From assembly GCA_036378535.1 (NCBI GenBank), contig DASUWH010000045.1, positions 124,001 through 188,000 of the forward strand: a stretch of DNA of 64,000 bases, given 5' to 3'. Below are positions 1 to 8,363 of this stretch, one piece after another. The notes below the pieces were generated by a model. That model ran no database searches. It saw only the letters and a list, made by a program, of their open reading frames with translations, and had not been told where the DNA came from. This stretch comes from Gp1-AA122 sp036378535 (lineage in GTDB: Bacteria > Acidobacteriota > Terriglobia > Terriglobales > Acidobacteriaceae). How positions within the stretch are numbered: the stretch's first letter is position 1; every line of letters begins with the position of its first letter. Position numbers and translations under genes: made by a program.

Positions 1-291
1 AACCCCGTACTCCGATCTCCTTCCCTTTCAGCGGGCTCGTATGCGGAAGTTCAACATGCCTTCGCCCAGCACTGGTTTGGCTCACGAACGAGGAGGAAGT
101 CAGCTACGATTCCGGCGAACGCGTATTCCCGCTCACAGGAGGTCATGCAGGCACAAAGTTCCGGGTTCAATAGAGTGTCTGTTGAAACCTGAGCGATGGA
201 CCGCTCTTCGTATCTTTCCTTCTCCATCGCTCAGGGTCTCTGGCTCGATCTTCCACGTACAATAAGCAGGTTCTCCACGCAACGAGCCACC
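1..291. other. Non-coding leader upstream of proS
   Basis: No coding region is supported in this stretch. Open frames here lack a ribosome binding site and family resemblance. It holds the 5' leader of proS, including the perfect hairpin at 188-235. Whatever gene lies upstream is outside the window. Confidence 0.5.
188..235 (+). promoter_or_regulatory. 13-bp perfect hairpin in the proS leader
   Basis: The arm CCTGAGCGATGGA (188-200) is exactly complementary to TCCATCGCTCAGG (223-235), with a 22-nt loop. It ends 56 nt before the proS ATG. No U tract follows, so a simple terminator is unlikely. It could be an mRNA leader structure or a protein-binding inverted repeat. I see no T-box motifs. 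Confidence 0.5.
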
Positions 292-2067
292 ATGCACCGC
301 TGGTCTGAACTCTTCATTCCCACCCTGCGCGAGGCGCCCGCCGACGCGGAACTCGCCAGCCATAGGCTTTTGCTGCGGGCCGGTTACGTCCGCCAACTCG
401 GGGCTGGCATCTTTTCCTATCTCTTTCTTGGGCAGCGTGCGCTCAACAAAATCATCGCTTTGGTGCGCCGGGAAATGGACACGATCGGCCAGGAGTTCTA
501 TTGGCCCGCGCTTCAGCCCCGTGAGATATGGGAAGCGACGGGACGTTGGGCGGCCATGGGCGACGACTCCTTCCGTCTGCAAGACCGCAGCAATGCGGGA
601 CTCTGCCTGGCCATGTCGGCCGAAGAGGTCGTGACCGACATCGCGCGCAAAGAACTGCGCAGCTACAAACAGCTACCGCAAATCTGGTATCAAATTCAGC
701 CTAATTTTCGCGACCATTCGCGGCAGAAATCGGGCCTGCTGCGGATGCGCCAGTTCGTCACCAGCGATTCCTACTCCTTCGACCTCGATGCGGCGGGACT
801 GGACGCCTCGTACCAGAAACACTACGACCTGTATTGCCGGATTTTCGCGAACTGCGGGCTGCAGTACACGGTCGCCGAAGCTCATTCCACTGCGACAGGT
901 CGCTCGCAAGCGCAAGCATTTATGGTTCGTAACGACGCAGGCGACGACGTAGTGGTGGTCTGCGAAATATGCGGTTATGAGGCCGATCTCGACAAGGCCA
1001 TTTCCAGGTTGCAACCGGTCGACGAACTCGCGCCTGAAGGAGACGGAAAACCGTTCCTGGTCCACACCCCGGGAATAAAAACCATCGAGGATCTGGCACG
1101 TTTTCTCGACGTCTCGCCCAGGAACAACATGAAGACTCTGGCGTACATGATGGAGGAAACGGATTCTAAATCGGGCAAATTGACCAAACAGCCCGTCGTC
1201 GCGTTCGTTCGTGGCGATCACCAGCTGAATGAGACCAAGCTGTCAGCGGCGCTCGAGGGAAAGAAATTTCGTCCTATGGAGGCCGATGAAATTGTCGCCG
1301 TGTTCGGCTCGCCCGCCGGATTTCTGGGACCGATCGGATTGCAGGCTGCGAGCTACGAAAATGGGCGCTTCGGACCGGGTGTGATCGTATTCCTGGATGA
1401 GGCTTTGAAGGGAAGACAAAACCTGATCGGGGGCGCGAACCGCCAAGACTATCATCTCAAGAATCTCGCTCCCGGCAGAGACTTTCAGCCCACCCTGTAT
1501 GCCGACTTGCGAAGCGTGACCGCGGATGAAGCCTGTTCGAAGTGCGGCCAACCGCTAAAGGTGGAATCAGCGATCGAGCTTGGACATATTTCGAAGCTTG
1601 GACGGCGCTATTCGGGAACGGTGGGCGCGCGAGTTCTGGATCGCAACGGCAAGGAAGTCCCGCCGGAGATGGGCAGTTACCAGATTGGGATCGACCGGAT
1701 TCTGGCCGCCGTTGTGGAACAGAACCATGACCATGACGGATTCTGGCTGCCGCCCCAAATCGCCCCTTTCGAGGTAATAGTTACCCCCATCAGTGTTCGG
1801 GACGCTGCTGCCATCGCAGCCGCCACCGAGGTGACTCAGCGGCTACTCGAAGCCGGGCTGGATGTCCTTCTGGATGATAGAGATGAGCGCCCGGGTGTGA
1901 AGTTCAAAGACGCCGACCTGGTGGGAATCCCGTACCGAATCAATGTCGGCAAGAAAGTTACCGAAGGCACTCTCGAAGTGGTTGATCGCTCGACACGAGA
2001 AACCCGCGATGCTAGCATCACCGCAATTGCAGAGTACATGCGGGAATTATTGCGCTCTGCGCGCTGA
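292..2067 (+). CDS. proS: Prolyl-tRNA synthetase
   Basis: Class II aminoacyl-tRNA synthetase that charges tRNA-Pro in the cytoplasm. The 591-residue product begins like bacterial ProRS, with TLREAPADAELASHRLLLRAG corresponding to the ETPADAE...SHQLMLRAG region of the E. coli enzyme. Motif 2 (FRDHSRQKSGLLRMRQF) lies near residue 138, a YbaK-like editing insertion at about 220-400, motif 3 (GSYQIGIDRILAAV) near 460, and the anticodon-binding domain from about 490. This is the long bacterial form with the editing domain. I chose ATG 292 because homology starts there; an in-frame ATG at 196 would add 32 unrelated residues encoded through the leader hairpin. A small membrane-protein gene follows after 33 bp and may be cotranscribed. 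Confidence 0.97.
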   Translation: MHRWSELFIPTLREAPADAELASHRLLLRAGYVRQLGAGIFSYLFLGQRALNKIIALVRREMDTIGQEFYWPALQPREIWEATGRWAAMGDDSFRLQDRSNAGLCLAMSAEEVVTDIARKELRSYKQLPQIWYQIQPNFRDHSRQKSGLLRMRQFVTSDSYSFDLDAAGLDASYQKHYDLYCRIFANCGLQYTVAEAHSTATGRSQAQAFMVRNDAGDDVVVVCEICGYEADLDKAISRLQPVDELAPEGDGKPFLVHTPGIKTIEDLARFLDVSPRNNMKTLAYMMEETDSKSGKLTKQPVVAFVRGDHQLNETKLSAALEGKKFRPMEADEIVAVFGSPAGFLGPIGLQAASYENGRFGPGVIVFLDEALKGRQNLIGGANRQDYHLKNLAPGRDFQPTLYADLRSVTADEACSKCGQPLKVESAIELGHISKLGRRYSGTVGARVLDRNGKEVPPEMGSYQIGIDRILAAVVEQNHDHDGFWLPPQIAPFEVIVTPISVRDAAAIAAATEVTQRLLEAGLDVLLDDRDERPGVKFKDADLVGIPYRINVGKKVTEGTLEVVDRSTRETRDASITAIAEYMRELLRSAR

Positions 2068-2100
2068 TCCCCTCTTGTTCATGCGACCGATAAACGAAAC

Positions 2101-2457
2101 ATGAGTACAGTCAAACTGCTGCTGGGTGTTGCTGTAATTGCTGCCGTCGTCCTGGTGGGCGTGCAGGTGCTTCCGCCGTTTCTGAACAATTACCAGTTTC
2201 AGGATGCCCTGAATAATCAGGCCATGGCCGCCACTTACACCAGCAAGTCCGAGGAAGATATTCGCGACACCGCCTACAAGACCGCCAAAGAAATGGATAT
2301 TCCGATTAAGCCCGAGCAGATCAAGGTGGTGCGGGCAGGCTCTTTAGGAACAGGTACGTTAGCCATCGAGGCCGACTACACGGTGCATGTTGACTTGCCA
2401 GGTTACCCTCTGGACCTTAACTTCCATGCTGCCACCAAGAACAAGGGTCTCTACTGA
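2101..2457 (+). CDS. Small single-pass membrane protein, DUF4845-like
   Basis: A 118-residue protein with one N-terminal membrane segment (about residues 5-26, rich in V, A and L) and a compact extracytoplasmic region. That region includes a stretch resembling DUF4845-type proteins: an amphipathic helix followed by a hydrophobic beta region ending LDLNFHAATKNKGLY. It starts 33 bp after proS on the same strand, so cotranscription is likely. The function is unknown. The DUF4845 assignment is from general appearance only. Confidence 0.75.
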   Translation: MSTVKLLLGVAVIAAVVLVGVQVLPPFLNNYQFQDALNNQAMAATYTSKSEEDIRDTAYKTAKEMDIPIKPEQIKVVRAGSLGTGTLAIEADYTVHVDLPGYPLDLNFHAATKNKGLY

Positions 2458-2605
2458 GCGCAGCAAGTCGGACTGATTTAGAATGAGTGTGGGGCCAGTG
2501 GCCGACCTGGCACCCAAGTATGAAACGGGAACGAGTTTGCACCCAGCTCTGGGAAACCCTTAGGTTTATCCCTTCGTCTTAACAACAGAGACTCCGCTTA
2601 CACTT

Positions 2606-5197
2606 GTGGCCATAAGACTCAGGATTCCGCGAGCGTCAACCGCTACCAACCGCAGCAGGTTGGTACCCGCCGACCCCCTCATTCGCGCGGCAATGCTGAT
2701 CTTCGTAACTCTGTCGCTGGCGATCGTTGTTTTCTTTTCCTATTTTTACGTCAAGTACGACCGCATCATCGAGAAACGCTTCAAAGGCCAGGTTTTCAGC
2801 ACCTCTGCCTTGATTTACGCCCAGCCTAAAACCGTCAAGCTCGGAGAGAAATTCGAGCCCAAGCAGATCGCGGCTCTCCTGCGGCACGCCGGCTATTCCA
2901 GCAATGATGGCGAGTCTCCATTCGGCACTTATCACCTGCAAAGGGACGCCATCGAGATCACCCCCGGCCCGCAGTCTTACCACAGCCCCGATTCGGCTAC
3001 CGTTCACTTCAGCAGCGGAGAGGTAGACAGCATCACCAGCAAATCGGGGGAGCTGGGCGCCTATGAACTAGAGCCAGAGTTGGTGACTTCTCTGTTCGAC
3101 GCCGAACAGAGATCCAAGCGGCAACTCGTCAAGTATAAAGACATCCCGAGGATGATGGTGGACGCCGTCACCTCGATTGAAGACCGCCGCTTCTTCCAGC
3201 ACAGCGGTGTTAATTTTGTGCGCCTCGCCGAGGCCACCTGGGTTGATCTGACTCACCAGAAGCACGAGCAGGGTGGATCAACCATCACCATGCAGTTGTC
3301 GCGCGCGTTCTTCCTCACCCCGCAGAAGACGGTCAAGCGCAAGCTCATCGAAATGCTGATTGCGATTGAGCTGGAACGGAAGTTCAGCAAGGAACAGATC
3401 TTCGAGTTCTATGCTAACCGCGTCGACCTGGGCCAGAGAGGCTCGTTCACGATCAGCGGTTTTGGCGAAGCGTCGCGTGCTTACTTCAACAAGGATCTGA
3501 AAGACCTCACTCTGCCGGAAGCGGCGTTGCTGGCAGGGTTGATCCAGGCGCCCAGCTATCTTTCTCCGTACCGTCATCCTGAACGGGCGCTGGACCGCCG
3601 CAACATCGTGCTCGATAGCATGGTGGAAACCCAGGCCATCACCCGCGAGCAGGCCGAAAAGGCCAAGGCGACTCCGCTGAAGCTGGCTCCTCCCAATGTC
3701 GAAGCCAGCGACGCTCCCTACTTCGTCGACCTGGTGCGCGACAACCTGGCCGGCAAATTCAACGAGCGCGAGTTGAACGAGCAGTCTTATCGCATCTACA
3801 CGACTCTCGATCCTGATCTTCAGCAAGCCGCGGCTCAGTCGGTCGAGAGTGGAATCAAGCTGGTTGATGAGCAGGTGAAGAAGCTCCGCACCCGGAAGGT
3901 TAAAATCGGCACCGGCAAGAAGGCTAAATATGAGACTCAGGTCAAACCGGGTCCGGATGCGCAAGTCGCCCTGGTGGCCCTCGATCCGCACACGGGAGCA
4001 GTGCTGGCCCTGGTAGGCGGCCGCAACTACGGCTGGAGCCAACTCAACCACGCCGTCGCCAAACGCCCCACGGGATCGATCTTCAAACCCTTCGTCTACG
4101 CCGCTGCCATGAACACGGCTTTGAACCCGGTCACCACACCCGACGGTCAGGCCGCAGTCTTCACGCCCGCGTCCACGGTTCAGGATCAGCCCACGACATT
4201 CGCGTACGGCGATCAGATCTATGAGCCGCGAAATTACAGAGAGGAATACCACGGCGAAGTGACCGCCCGCTACGCCTTGGCGATGTCGCTCAATAACGCC
4301 ACTGTCAAGCTTGCCGAAGAAGTTGGATACGACAAAGTAGCCGACCTGGCAAAAGCTGCCGGCATAACTTCGGTCAAGGCGACTCCGGCTATGGCCTTGG
4401 GCGCTTACGATGCCACTCCCCTCGACATGGCCGCCGCCTACACCGTCTTTGCCAATAATGGCGTACGCCTGTCACCCTTCCTGGTTAATTCGCTTCGCAA
4501 TGAGAACGGGGACGTAGTACAGAATTTCAATACTGAGCAGAAGCCGGTGCTGGATCCGCGCATCGCCTACGTGATGACCGACATGATGGAAGGTGTCATC
4601 AACAACGGTCTCGGGTTCTCCGCCGTTCGTGGGCGCGGATTCGAAGCCCCCGCCGCCGGCAAGACCGGCACCTCGCACGATGGCTGGTTTGCCGGTTATA
4701 CCAGCAACTTGCTCTGCATCGTCTGGGTCGGTTTCGATGACTATAGCGATTTGCGCCTGAGTGGCGCCCAGACAGCAGCTCCCATCTGGGCCGATTTCTT
4801 GAAAAAGGCCTATAAGCTGCCCCAGTACTCGGACATGAAGCCTTTCGCCCAGCCGACCGGCGTTGTCGATGTGCAGCTGGATAAGTCCACCAATAGGCTC
4901 GCAACTCCTGCCTGTCCAGAGACTTATACCGCAGCCTTTGTTGCCGGAACCGAGCCGCATGATACCTGCGACCAAGCCAATGGCGTTAAAGGCTTCTTTT
5001 CCAGGATCTTTGGCCTAAGTAGCGATAAGCCACTGCCCCCGAATCCGGAACAGCCAGGAGCCATTGCGGCCGATCCCAACAATCCTCAGGAAAAGAAAAA
5101 AGGGTTTTTCGGCAAAATTGCGGGTATGTTTAAAGACGACAAGTCTTCTAAGTCGTCTAACCAGCCGAGCAGCTCGACCGACGGCCAAACGCACTAG
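2606..5197 (+). CDS. Class A penicillin-binding protein (PBP1B type)
   Basis: Bifunctional peptidoglycan synthase anchored in the inner membrane. The 863-residue protein has a membrane anchor at about 29-49 and a small UB2H-like domain at about 60-150. The GT51 glycosyltransferase domain opens with EDRRFFQHSGVN near 192 and contains GGSTITMQL. The transpeptidase domain has the SxxK motif GSIFKP near 489, SLNN near 570 and KTGTS near 685. The tail is rich in Pro, Lys and Ser. Arrangement and length fit PBP1B rather than PBP1A. The start is GTG. The TPR protein 47 bp downstream is probably in the same transcript. Confidence 0.93.
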   Translation: MAIRLRIPRASTATNRSRLVPADPLIRAAMLIFVTLSLAIVVFFSYFYVKYDRIIEKRFKGQVFSTSALIYAQPKTVKLGEKFEPKQIAALLRHAGYSSNDGESPFGTYHLQRDAIEITPGPQSYHSPDSATVHFSSGEVDSITSKSGELGAYELEPELVTSLFDAEQRSKRQLVKYKDIPRMMVDAVTSIEDRRFFQHSGVNFVRLAEATWVDLTHQKHEQGGSTITMQLSRAFFLTPQKTVKRKLIEMLIAIELERKFSKEQIFEFYANRVDLGQRGSFTISGFGEASRAYFNKDLKDLTLPEAALLAGLIQAPSYLSPYRHPERALDRRNIVLDSMVETQAITREQAEKAKATPLKLAPPNVEASDAPYFVDLVRDNLAGKFNERELNEQSYRIYTTLDPDLQQAAAQSVESGIKLVDEQVKKLRTRKVKIGTGKKAKYETQVKPGPDAQVALVALDPHTGAVLALVGGRNYGWSQLNHAVAKRPTGSIFKPFVYAAAMNTALNPVTTPDGQAAVFTPASTVQDQPTTFAYGDQIYEPRNYREEYHGEVTARYALAMSLNNATVKLAEEVGYDKVADLAKAAGITSVKATPAMALGAYDATPLDMAAAYTVFANNGVRLSPFLVNSLRNENGDVVQNFNTEQKPVLDPRIAYVMTDMMEGVINNGLGFSAVRGRGFEAPAAGKTGTSHDGWFAGYTSNLLCIVWVGFDDYSDLRLSGAQTAAPIWADFLKKAYKLPQYSDMKPFAQPTGVVDVQLDKSTNRLATPACPETYTAAFVAGTEPHDTCDQANGVKGFFSRIFGLSSDKPLPPNPEQPGAIAADPNNPQEKKKGFFGKIAGMFKDDKSSKSSNQPSSSTDGQTH

Positions 5198-5244
5198 ACG
5201 CACGAACCTCAGTCGCCGCCTGCCGCGCTGGTGGAGGTGCTGTC

Positions 5245-6054
5245 ATGCGACGCGTGATCGTGAGTCTCCTCGAGTGTTTCTTCCTGATCGCCTTTTTCCT
5301 CTTTTCCGCCAATGCCCAGTCCCGTCCCCAGGATCACGTACAGGTGGAACCCCTGGTGCGCACCATTGGGCCCCCTCCCCCCGATGCTACGGCCGACGAA
5401 CTGGAGAACACCGCCGACGAGCTCCGCGCCCGCAAAGCCTACCTGGAATCGATGGACTACTTTCGCGCGGCAGTTGCCAAGCGTCCCAGCGCTCAGCTTT
5501 TTAACAAAATGGGCATCGTGGAACTGCAAACCTTCCATTTGAACGACGCCAAGAAGAATTTCGAAAGGTCTATCAAGCTCAATAAGGCTCAAGCTGACGC
5601 CCTCAACAATCTCGGTGTCGTCTATTACGAAATGAAGAAGTACGGTAAAGCGATCAAGTACTACAACAAAGCCATCCAGATCAGGGGGGACATGGCGTCT
5701 TACTACAGCAATTTGGGAGCGGCGCTGTTCTCGCAAAAAGAGTTCGAGAAAGCGACGGTCGTCTACGCCAAGGCCCTGGAGCTCGATCCCGATATCTTCG
5801 AGCGAACTTCCCGAACCGGTGTGGCCGCGCAGCTACCCTCACCCGAGGACCGGGCCCGGTACGAATACGTCATGGCGCGCCTCTATGCCAAAATGGGCCG
5901 CACCGACGACTCTTTGCACTGCCTGCGAAAAGCTATGGAGCAAGGCTACAAAGATATCAACATGGTCTACAAAGATGCCGAGTTTTCCGAACTGAGGAAA
6001 GATCCGCGATTTGCCGAGCTCATGGCGGCAAAACCACCCGCCATCCCGGAATGA
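5245..6054 (+). CDS. Secreted or periplasmic TPR protein
   Basis: The 269-residue protein has an N-terminal signal peptide (hydrophobic to about residue 24, ending FSANAQS). At least three tetratricopeptide repeats follow, at about 60-162, with units such as ADALNNLGVVYYEMKKYGKA. The C-terminal part (VMARLYAKMGRTDDSLHCLRKA) is another TPR-like helix pair. GGAGGT precedes the ATG by about 7 nt. It lies directly downstream of the class A PBP, so a role as a scaffold for cell-wall synthesis is possible but only inferred. Confidence 0.88.
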   Translation: MRRVIVSLLECFFLIAFFLFSANAQSRPQDHVQVEPLVRTIGPPPPDATADELENTADELRARKAYLESMDYFRAAVAKRPSAQLFNKMGIVELQTFHLNDAKKNFERSIKLNKAQADALNNLGVVYYEMKKYGKAIKYYNKAIQIRGDMASYYSNLGAALFSQKEFEKATVVYAKALELDPDIFERTSRTGVAAQLPSPEDRARYEYVMARLYAKMGRTDDSLHCLRKAMEQGYKDINMVYKDAEFSELRKDPRFAELMAAKPPAIPE

Positions 6055-6183
6055 AGACCCTTAAATGCTCCTTCCTCAAGGACTTCGATAAAGTTATTAA
6101 AAATTTGTAAAGCGGGGAGACTTTTTCCAATGCGCGGGTTAAATTAGAACAAATACTCCTGAAAACAACAGGGTGAGTAAGGA

Positions 6184-6250
6184 GAAAAATACCCACCGAT
6201 TGCCGACCCGAGCACGCCCCAAGCAAAGGCAATCGGTGGGGATATTTTTC
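6184..6250. terminator. Long imperfect inverted repeat, possible bidirectional terminator
   Basis: The left arm GAAAAATACCCACCGATTGCC (6184-6204) pairs with GGCAATCGGTGGGGATATTTTTC (6228-6250) apart from two extra bases, leaving a 23-nt loop. The outer end is A-rich on one side and T-rich on the other, so a transcript in either direction ends the stem in U residues. It lies between the TPR gene and the convergent kdsC. Confidence 0.5.
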
Positions 6251-6277
6251 GCGCGCTTCAACAATAAGCAAAAAGCA

Positions 6278-6330
6278 TTGTCATCCCGACCGAGGGCCTC
6301 TGGCCCGAGTGGAGGGGACCTTGTGTTTTC
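6278..6330 (+). repeat. TGTCATCCCGA element, copy A
   Basis: Opens TTGTCATCCCGACCGAGG and closes GTGGAGGGGACCTTGTGTTT. The centre is a GGGCC-TCT-GGCCC hairpin. It belongs to the dispersed family described in the findings. Confidence 0.8.
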
Positions 6331-6374
6331 CGGGCAAGACCCAGCAGCTAGCATTGGCTAAGGATTAAGAAGGC

Positions 6375-6447
6375 AAACATAAGGTCCCTCGACTCCGCAG
6401 AATTGCCTTAAATGCGGCAATTCTGCTGCGCTCGGGATGACAGAAAT
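6375..6447 (-). repeat. TGTCATCCCGA element, copy B, inverted
   Basis: On the minus strand it opens CTGTCATCCCGAGCGCA and closes GAGTCGAGGGACCTTATGTT. Its central hairpin is GCAGAATTGCC / GGCAATTCTGC, unlike any other copy. Together with copy A it makes a head-to-head pair between convergent genes. Confidence 0.8.
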
Positions 6448-6467
6448 TTAACTTAGTCAGAGCTTCA

Positions 6468-7094
6468 CTAAGTCCTGCTTTTCCTCGGGCTTCTCTCCGA
6501 GATGTACTCTTCCACCACGTGCTCCCACTTCCCTTGCGCTTTCAGAATGTATTCGACCGCATCCCGCAAGGCGCCATCGCCACCCGCATGGTCGGTAATG
6601 AAGTGAGCCTCGTCCTTGACCTCTTCCCGGGCATTGGGCACCGCAATGGCAAGACCACAATTGCGCATGACCGGTAGATCGATGACATCATCGCCCACAT
6701 ACGCCGCCTCCGCCGCCCCGATGCCCTCCTTTTGAAGGATCTCCTCAAAGACAGTCAGCTTGTCCTGAATGCCTTGGTAGACGTGTTCCAGCCGCAGGTC
6801 TCGGGCGCGAAGGGCCACGGTCTCGGAAATTCGTTTAGTGATCAGGCCCAGCTTGATTCCCGCCAGCCGCGCCAGCGAAATGGCGGTTCCGTCGTGAGCA
6901 TTGAAACCTTTGGCCTCCACGTAGTCATGGCTGACCAGGCCAAAACCACCTCGCCCGCCATGCTGGGCTGCGTGTTCCTGGGTGCTCAGTTGAACCCCGC
7001 CCGGTGCGGGGAATATCCAGATCTTCCCATCCGTCAGGACGCCATCCACATCGAACAATAAAAGCTTGATCCGCTTGGCCCGCTCTTTCGACAT
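6468..7094 (-). CDS. kdsC: KdsC-like HAD-III phosphatase (KDO-8-phosphate phosphatase)
   Basis: A cytoplasmic Mg-dependent HAD phosphatase expected to remove phosphate from 3-deoxy-D-manno-octulosonate 8-phosphate in lipopolysaccharide core synthesis. The 208-residue form carries motif I DVDGVLTDG (nucleophile Asp15, acid/base Asp17), motif II in ITKR, and motif IV GDDVIDLPVM. It has no cap domain, as in the tetrameric C0 class. It has a longer loop than E. coli KdsC after motif I (GGVQLSTQEHAAQHGGRGG). I chose the ATG at 7094 because the longer frame adds 42 residues that overlap the promoter of the divergent gene. No other KDO gene is nearby. Confidence 0.87.
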   Translation of the reverse strand: MSKERAKRIKLLLFDVDGVLTDGKIWIFPAPGGVQLSTQEHAAQHGGRGGFGLVSHDYVEAKGFNAHDGTAISLARLAGIKLGLITKRISETVALRARDLRLEHVYQGIQDKLTVFEEILQKEGIGAAEAAYVGDDVIDLPVMRNCGLAIAVPNAREEVKDEAHFITDHAGGDGALRDAVEYILKAQGKWEHVVEEYISERSPRKSRT

Positions 7095-7218
7095 GAGAGC
7101 GAATATACAATATGCGCTCCCCGGAATGTCCCCCTGGTGGTACGCTGGCTTTAAGCTGGAGTTTGCATCTAACGTAAGAGACTGGGAAGTTGTGGCAGCC
7201 AAGCCCGCTTCTTTTCGC

Positions 7219-8202
7219 ATGACTCGTTGGCTTCAGTTTCGACTGCTGCTTCCGATTTTGGCGGCGACTCTGCTGACGCCCTTGTGCGTTCATGCTCAGC
7301 AACTTTCCAAGCGCCTGATCCTCAAAGATGGCTCCTATCAGCCCGCGGTCAAATGGGAAATCCATGGCGACCGCGTGCACTATCTCAGCGCTGAGCGCAA
7401 CGAGTGGGAGGACGTGCCCTCGTCGCTTGTCGATTGGGAGGCCACCAAAAAATACGAAGAAGAGCTGACCGCCGGGCACGCATCGCCCACCGCCGCCGAG
7501 ATCGACAAAGAAGTCGAGGCCGAACACAAGGAGGAAGAGGCCAGAACTCCAATCGTTGCTCCCGGTCTGCGTTTGCCTGACGACGGCGGCGTGCTTCTGC
7601 TCGATAGTTTCCAAGGGCAGCCGCAGCTAAGCGACATCCAGCAAAGCGGCGGACAGGTGAACAAGAATACGAAGCGCAACATCCTGCGCGCCACCATTAA
7701 CCCTATCGCCAGCGCAAAGCAGAACATCGAACTCGACGGCGCTCACGCCAAGATTCAATCGCATACGCCGCAGCCAACTCTTTACATCAGTCTCGACCAA
7801 GGCAGTGATATATCCTCCGAGCAACCGCAAAAAACTGCGGCTGCCGAGAAGCCGTCGGACCCGCTACGCTTTCGCATTGTCCGCATGCAGGTGAAGTCAG
7901 ATAAACGCATCGCTGGCAACATCAAAATCACGATGGTTGGAAAAGTGAGCCAGCAGGAGAACCTCATCCCGACAAACGCAGAGGTGCTGCCCGGCAGCAA
8001 CTGGGTCAAGCTAACACCCAAGGCGCCCCTCAGCCCCGGTGAGTACGCCGTAGCCGAGATGCTGTCCGACGAAGGCATGAATCTTTACGTCTGGGACTTC
8101 GGCGTAAACCCAAGCGCCCCCGCCAATCCCGGCGCCTGGAAACCCGACCCTCGCCTGATCCAGCAGCAATCCGACAATCCCGCCCAACTACAAAAACGCT
8201 AA
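7219..8202 (+). CDS. Secreted protein of unknown function
   Basis: The 327-residue protein has a clear signal peptide (hydrophobic LLLPILAATLLTPLCVHAQQ, cleavage probably after HA). A short beta-rich region (LILKDGSYQPAVKWEI) follows, then a charged coiled section (KKYEEELTA...EVEAEHKEEEA). The C-terminal half has a beta-sandwich look (GSNWVKLTPKAPLSPGEYAV). I recognise no domain. The ATG at 7219 is chosen because the signal peptide begins there; the longer frame reaches into kdsC on the other strand. It is divergent from kdsC with about 125 bp between starts. Confidence 0.8.
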   Translation: MTRWLQFRLLLPILAATLLTPLCVHAQQLSKRLILKDGSYQPAVKWEIHGDRVHYLSAERNEWEDVPSSLVDWEATKKYEEELTAGHASPTAAEIDKEVEAEHKEEEARTPIVAPGLRLPDDGGVLLLDSFQGQPQLSDIQQSGGQVNKNTKRNILRATINPIASAKQNIELDGAHAKIQSHTPQPTLYISLDQGSDISSEQPQKTAAAEKPSDPLRFRIVRMQVKSDKRIAGNIKITMVGKVSQQENLIPTNAEVLPGSNWVKLTPKAPLSPGEYAVAEMLSDEGMNLYVWDFGVNPSAPANPGAWKPDPRLIQQQSDNPAQLQKR

Positions 8203-8246
8203 CGCCCATGTCCACCAGGCTTAGATTTCGTGTGGGCGGCCCACGA

Positions 8247-8323
8247 AGGCCCAGACGCCCTCGTCTGCCCAGCCCCACGTAGGCCCAGACGCCCTCGTCT
8301 GGGCAGGCGAGCGAAGCTCGCCT
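8247..8323. repeat. Double-hairpin repeat, copy 1
   Basis: A degraded half copy (8247-8270) is followed by two perfect adjacent hairpins: GCCCAGACG-CCCT-CGTCTGGGC (8283-8304) and AGGCGAGC-GAA-GCTCGCCT (8305-8323). A nearly identical unit is at 23426-23466. Both copies lie just downstream of a plus-strand gene and face a convergent gene, so they may end transcription or shield 3' ends. Confidence 0.8.
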
Positions 8324-8363
8324 CAGAGCGGGCAGAATCACAGCGAAATAGTTGTTCGGAAGC

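Noticed and set aside
196..291. Extended proS start
   Set aside because: The extra 32 residues do not resemble ProRS and fall across the leader hairpin; homology begins at 292.
100..291. T-box riboswitch before proS
   Set aside because: There is a hairpin but no T-box (TGGNACCGCG) or specifier-loop motif, and no terminator with U run.
3278..4252. Minus-strand frame of 324 residues opposite the penicillin-binding protein
   Set aside because: Antisense shadow of GC-rich codons; no motif and no ribosome binding site.
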